Part shown: positions 60,806-64,000 of the stretch, piece by piece
Position numbering within the stretch: the stretch's first letter is position 1
Layout of the letters: every line of letters starts with the position of its first letter
From: DATFDN01 sp963756545
GTDB lineage: Bacteria; Pseudomonadota; Alphaproteobacteria; Acetobacterales; Acetobacteraceae
Direction: 5' to 3'
NCBI GenBank assembly: GCA_963756545.1
Contig: CAVWNY010000008.1
Span: forward strand, 620,001-684,000
Length of the DNA stretch: 64,000 bases
Notes under the pieces: generated by a model
What the model saw: only the letters and a program-made list of their open reading frames with translations
Database searches by the model: none
Told to the model about the DNA's origin: nothing
Translations under genes and position numbers: made by a program

Positions 60806-60907
60806 GTTCGGTGCCGTATGGAGGCTCCCCCTTCCCCCCGGGTCCGGCCGAAGGCCGGCCCGAGGGCAAGCCTTGCGGGAGCCGGCCGGGGGGAGAGGTC
60901 GGCAAGC

Positions 60908-61912
60908 TCACCCGAACCGCTGCCGCAGCTTCGGCAGCACCTGCGCGCCGTAGAGCCGCAGGAAGCGCTCCTGATCCGGCCCCGGCGCGTGAAACACGAG
61001 GTGATTGAAGCCCAGCTCGACATAAGCCCGGATCTTCTCGACGTGCTCGTCGGGATCGCACGAGACGATCCAACGGCTCGCCGCGCGCTCCACCGGCAGC
61101 TCGGCGGCGCGGCGTTCCATCTCCATCGGATTGTGGATCGAAACCTTTTCCTCCGGCGTCAGCGCAAGCGCGGCCCAGTGGCGGGTGTCGTTCCGCGCGC
61201 GCTCGAGGTCGGTGTCGAAGGAAACCTTCATCTCGATCATGCGGTCGTATCCGGCGTCGGGCTTGCCGGCGGCCTTCAGCCCCTCGGCCACGTTCGGCAG
61301 CAGCGTGTCCGTATAAAGTGACCACGCCTTGCCGCTGGTGCAGATGAAGCCGTCGCCCTGGCGCCCGGCGTATTTGGCGACGAGCGCGCCGGCGGCAGCC
61401 ACGTAGATCGGCACCGGCTTGTCGGGGCGGTCGTAGATCGTCGCGTCGTGCGTCTTGTAGTACTGGCCCTCGAACGTCACCCGCTCCTCCGACCACAGCC
61501 GGCGCAGCAGTTGCACCGCCTCGCGCAGCCGGGCAAAGCGTTCCTTGAACTCCGGCCACGCCATGCCGGTCGCCGGCACCTCGTTCAGCGACTCGCCCGT
61601 CCCGACGCCCAGGATCAGCCGGCCGGGGAACATCGCGCCCAAGGTGCCGATGGCCTGCGCGACCACCGAGGGGTGATAGCGGAAGGTCGGCGTCAGGACG
61701 CTGGTTCCCATGACGATGCGCCGCGTCCGCACACCCAGCGCGCCGAGCCAGGCCGGGGCGAACGGCGCATGGCCGTCGGTGTGCTTCCACGGCTGGAAGT
61801 GGTCGCTGACGAAGACCGTGTCAAAGCCGGTCTCCTCGGCGCGAACCCCGAACGCCAGCAGCGCGTTCGGTCCGAACTGCTCCGCGGACGCCTTGTAGCC
61901 GAGCTTGAGCAT
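60908..61912 (-). CDS. F420-dependent oxidoreductase, glucose-6-phosphate dehydrogenase-type
   Basis: This 334-aa LLM-class enzyme begins MLKLGYKASAEQFGPNALLA and closely follows the F420-G6P dehydrogenase (FGD) subfamily. Residues equivalent to the FGD1 catalytic set are present: Glu11 (ASAEQF), His38 and Trp42 (VSDHFQPWKH) and Glu107 (VGTGESLN). Phosphate-binding equivalents are Lys195 (CTSGKAW), Lys256 (TPEEKVSI) and Arg280 (ASRWIV). It would oxidise glucose-6-phosphate or another sugar phosphate while reducing F420. The gene is upstream of cofE and cofD on the same strand, about 110 nt away across repeat DNA. Confidence 0.92.
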   Translation of the reverse strand: MLKLGYKASAEQFGPNALLAFGVRAEETGFDTVFVSDHFQPWKHTDGHAPFAPAWLGALGVRTRRIVMGTSVLTPTFRYHPSVVAQAIGTLGAMFPGRLILGVGTGESLNEVPATGMAWPEFKERFARLREAVQLLRRLWSEERVTFEGQYYKTHDATIYDRPDKPVPIYVAAAGALVAKYAGRQGDGFICTSGKAWSLYTDTLLPNVAEGLKAAGKPDAGYDRMIEMKVSFDTDLERARNDTRHWAALALTPEEKVSIHNPMEMERRAAELPVERAASRWIVSCDPDEHVEKIRAYVELGFNHLVFHAPGPDQERFLRLYGAQVLPKLRQRFG

Positions 61913-61942
61913 CCCGAGGCCCCCTCTGCGCCGACCCCGACG

Positions 61943-62545
61943 CTACCGCGGCGGGGGCTTGAGGTCCATGCGCTGGAAGCCGGGCGGCGGGGCGAACAGG
62001 GACGGCGGCTGCGGCGCATAGGTGACGGAGGTCGCCTCCAGCCGCCCCGCGCCCTGCCGGGCCGCGTTGCCCTCGGCGCGCAGCACGAGACCGTCCTGGG
62101 TGACGCAGGCCTCGCCGGCGCCTTGTGGGCCGGTCAGCTTCCAGACGGTGCATTCATGACCATCCACGCTATCGGTGCCGGAGCGCGAAGCCGTCGCTCC
62201 GGGCGGAATGGCGAAGCCGGGCACCAGGCTCGGATCGAGCGCCGCCTCCAAGACGACGCGGCGGGGCAGGATCAGCATCTCCATGCGCTGGCGCTTAAAG
62301 TCGACCAGCGCCACCACGGGCTGCGTGTCGATCTCCACCCGCAGCGCATCGCCGCCCTCGCCCCAGGCCATGCGGATGGTGTGGGTCTGCGGCGCTCCGC
62401 CGGCGTCAGGCGTTCCCTCGACCTGATAGACCACCGCGACGTCGCGTGTCGGGCGCAGGGGCGGCAGCGCGTCCGCCGCCCGCGCCGCGGGACATCCGGC
62501 GGCCAGCATCAGCATGGCAACGCCGCCAAGAATCGGACCTTTCAC
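61943..62545 (-). CDS. Secreted or lipoprotein-like hypothetical protein
   Basis: This 200-aa protein has a signal segment (GPILGGVAMLMLAAGCPAARA) with a possible lipobox at LAAGC. A beta-rich body follows with TRDVAVVYQVEGTPDAGG, VALVDFKRQRMEML and a cysteine pair (HECTVWKL, GEACVTQDG). It ends in a Pro-rich tail (PQPPSLFAPPPGFQRMDLK). The layout resembles DUF4412-like outer-membrane-facing proteins, but I would not assign it. The GTG at 62545 follows AAGGAG. It is 30 nt upstream of the FGD-like gene on the same strand and could be co-transcribed. Confidence 0.72.
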   Translation of the reverse strand: MKGPILGGVAMLMLAAGCPAARAADALPPLRPTRDVAVVYQVEGTPDAGGAPQTHTIRMAWGEGGDALRVEIDTQPVVALVDFKRQRMEMLILPRRVVLEAALDPSLVPGFAIPPGATASRSGTDSVDGHECTVWKLTGPQGAGEACVTQDGLVLRAEGNAARQGAGRLEATSVTYAPQPPSLFAPPPGFQRMDLKPPPR

Positions 62546-62625
62546 ACCTGCTCCTTCACGACCGCGCCGGGACGCCATTTACCCGATCCTTGCCGCGAGC
62601 GCGATGGGTCGACGTCGGGGCCGTG

Positions 62626-63408
62626 TCAGCGCGCGACGGGATCGGCAGCGATCAGGCGGTCCACCTTTACCAGCGTGGCCTGGAAATCCGCGGGCGGCAG
62701 GCGCAACGGGCCTTCGAACGGGTAATCGAGCAGGCTCACCGTGAGCAGCGCCAGGCTGAGCAGGGCCGCGAACACGGCGACGAAAGCGATCTGCGAGGCG
62801 ATGTAGTCGATGCCGAACACGAACAGGAAGCCGATCAGCACCAGGGAAAACAGGCTCAGCAGGGACCAGATCAGCCCCGGAATCCCCAGCGTGAGCTGGA
62901 ACAGTCGCGTCTCGCGCTGCTGGTGGGCCTGGGTCAACAACGAGATGATCTGTGGCTTCACCGCCGCGGCGGACTCGGTTGCCGACGGCAGACGGGCAGC
63001 CGTGGTCAGCATGGTTTCGAAAGAAACGTAGGCGGGCCGGTCGTTCTTGCGCAGGGCCATCGCCTTCCATTCAACCGTGATCACCGCCGTGATGTAATCG
63101 CGGATGGCGCGCTCCATCTGCTCGCGCGCGGGCGCGGGCAGGCTTTCGGCCAGGATCGCCGCGCCATGCAGGCTGCCGCACTCGCGGTTGATCGCTTCGG
63201 CGGCGGCGTTGTACTCGCTCCACGCCTCGTTGAACACGAAGGCCAGCAGCACCGCGAAGACCACGCCGAGTTGCAGGAACACCGCCGCGCCCATCTCGTG
63301 ATGGCGCCGCAGCGCATCGACGGGCACGGCCCGTCGCACCAGCCATGCCAGCAGGCCGGCGACGGTCGTCGCCCCGAGCACGACCACGGCCATTACCCAG
63401 TAGGGCAT
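62626..63408 (-). CDS. DUF4239 (bestrophin-like) membrane protein
   Basis: This 260-aa membrane protein has an N-terminal helix pair (VMAVVVLGATTVAGLLAWLV and VFLQLGVVFAVLLAFVFNEA), a large helical domain (SEYNAAAEAINRECGSLHGA and on) and two C-terminal helices (SLFSLVLIGFLFVFGIDYIA, VFAALLSLALLTVSLLDYPF). This is the DUF4239 layout. The family is uncharacterised. The ATG at 63408 starts the first helix. Confidence 0.85.
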   Translation of the reverse strand: MPYWVMAVVVLGATTVAGLLAWLVRRAVPVDALRRHHEMGAAVFLQLGVVFAVLLAFVFNEAWSEYNAAAEAINRECGSLHGAAILAESLPAPAREQMERAIRDYITAVITVEWKAMALRKNDRPAYVSFETMLTTAARLPSATESAAAVKPQIISLLTQAHQQRETRLFQLTLGIPGLIWSLLSLFSLVLIGFLFVFGIDYIASQIAFVAVFAALLSLALLTVSLLDYPFEGPLRLPPADFQATLVKVDRLIAADPVAR

Positions 63409-63422
63409 GCCTTACACGCCCG

Positions 63423-64000
63423 TTATTGGCGCATCTTGCGCCGACGCATCGCATCGAGAAATTCCGCGATCATCCGCCGTGGCTCGTCGGTCCGCCAAGC
63501 TTGCGAGAAGGTCGCGATCCCGCGCTGCACCGCTTCGGCCGGCGGCACGTCCTCCCATGCCCGGATCAGCTCCTTCTGAAGCCTGACCGCCTGCGCGCCG
63601 GACGCCAGGATGGAGGCGAGCGCGCCCTCGATCGCCGAGTCCAGCGCCGGCCCGGGCGCGACCTCCTCCACCAATCCCCAGGCGAGCGCCTGAGCGGCGT
63701 CGATGGTTTCCCCGGTCAGCAGCAGCCGGCGCGTGCGGCCCCACCCGATGAGCGTCGGGAGCAGCGCCGCCTCGATCACGGAGGGCAGCCCGATCCGCAC
63801 CTCCGGCATCCCGAAGCGGGCCGCCTCGCTCGCCACCCGCAGATCGCAGCTCGCCGCGATCTCCAGCCCCAAGCCGAGCGCGTGGCCCTGGAGGCGTGCT
63901 ATGACCGGCACCGGCACACGGCGGAGCGCCTCGCAGGCGCGATGGGCGCGGGTGATGAAGACCCGCGCGGCCTCGGAGTCGGCCAGGCCAGCCATCTCCG
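63423..64000 (-). CDS. Enoyl-CoA hydratase/isomerase-family protein (5' end outside window)
   Basis: At least 190 residues of a crotonase-fold protein are visible. VPVPVIARLQGHALGLGLEI contains the oxyanion-hole region, CDLRVASEAARFGMPEVRIG is the second conserved segment, and RRLLLTGETIDAAQALAWGL is typical of the family. The catalytic Glu position falls in FGMPEVRIGLP, which is compatible with hydratase activity. The gene runs off the right edge, so the start and the first residues are not visible. The C-terminus ends RRRKMRQ. Confidence 0.88.
   Translation of the reverse strand, partial: EMAGLADSEAARVFITRAHRACEALRRVPVPVIARLQGHALGLGLEIAASCDLRVASEAARFGMPEVRIGLPSVIEAALLPTLIGWGRTRRLLLTGETIDAAQALAWGLVEEVAPGPALDSAIEGALASILASGAQAVRLQKELIRAWEDVPPAEAVQRGIATFSQAWRTDEPRRMIAEFLDAMRRRKMRQ

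Overview
The window is about 64 kb of high-GC DNA from the chromosome of an alphaproteobacterium, probably of the Acetobacteraceae/Rhodospirillales. The evidence is the split F0 ATP synthase operon with two b-type subunits (atpI-atpB-atpE-atpF'-atpF), an IalB-family protein, a fused shikimate kinase/3-dehydroquinate synthase, the rpmH-rnpA-yidD-yidC-engB block and the def-fmt-truA block. Genes are dense and usually joined by 4-nt ATGA or GTGA overlaps. The left edge cuts a DsbD-like gene and the right edge cuts an enoyl-CoA hydratase gene.

Layout. 0-3 kb: a MerR regulator with a DsbD/ScsB-like thiol protein behind a MerR-type promoter with a 19-bp spacer, then an IalB protein and rlmN. 3-11.6 kb: an AbrB/PIN toxin-antitoxin pair, a minus-strand cluster (YcgN protein, DapA-like aldolase, exported cupin, ThDP enzyme), a SYLF lipid-binding protein, a histidine phosphatase, a Uma2 nuclease and an ABC-2 exporter. 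11.8-17 kb: a cupin/nucleoside phosphorylase/DoxX cluster and the dTDP-L-rhamnose operon rfbBACD. 17-28 kb: assorted metabolic enzymes around the F0 ATP synthase operon. 28-33 kb: an amidohydrolase with a pentapeptide linker, a 665-bp gene-poor stretch, a secreted papain-like protease and a frame-broken Ser/Gly-rich gene, in sequence that is partly richer in A+T. 33-39 kb: aquaporin, truA-fmt-def, two paralogous lipoproteins, an SDR enzyme and a methyltransferase remnant. 39-51.8 kb: secA, glycosyltransferases, the membrane-insertion/ribosome block, patatin, tam and a phosphoesterase. 51.8-57.8 kb: tRNA-Leu(CAA), aroK-aroB, xerD, an MFS transporter and a D-aminoacylase. 57.9-59.1 kb: an IS5-type insertion sequence. 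59-64 kb: a cofactor F420 module (G6PDH-family F420 oxidoreductase, cofE, cofD), a secreted protein, a DUF4239 protein and a partial crotonase.

The most notable system is the F420 module, because an F420-dependent glucose-6-phosphate dehydrogenase-type enzyme keeps its catalytic and phosphate-binding residues beside cofE and cofD in what looks like a Gram-negative bacterium. An insertion sequence has landed exactly at the cofD stop codon without changing the protein.

Two dispersed palindromic repeat families occur, and one of them sits on coding-sequence edges (fmt/truA and cofE). At least five loci (truA, a heptosyltransferase, the Ser/Gly-rich gene, a methyltransferase remnant and the IS transposase tail) contain what look like single-base frameshifts. 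These are either real pseudogenes or consensus errors in the assembly.
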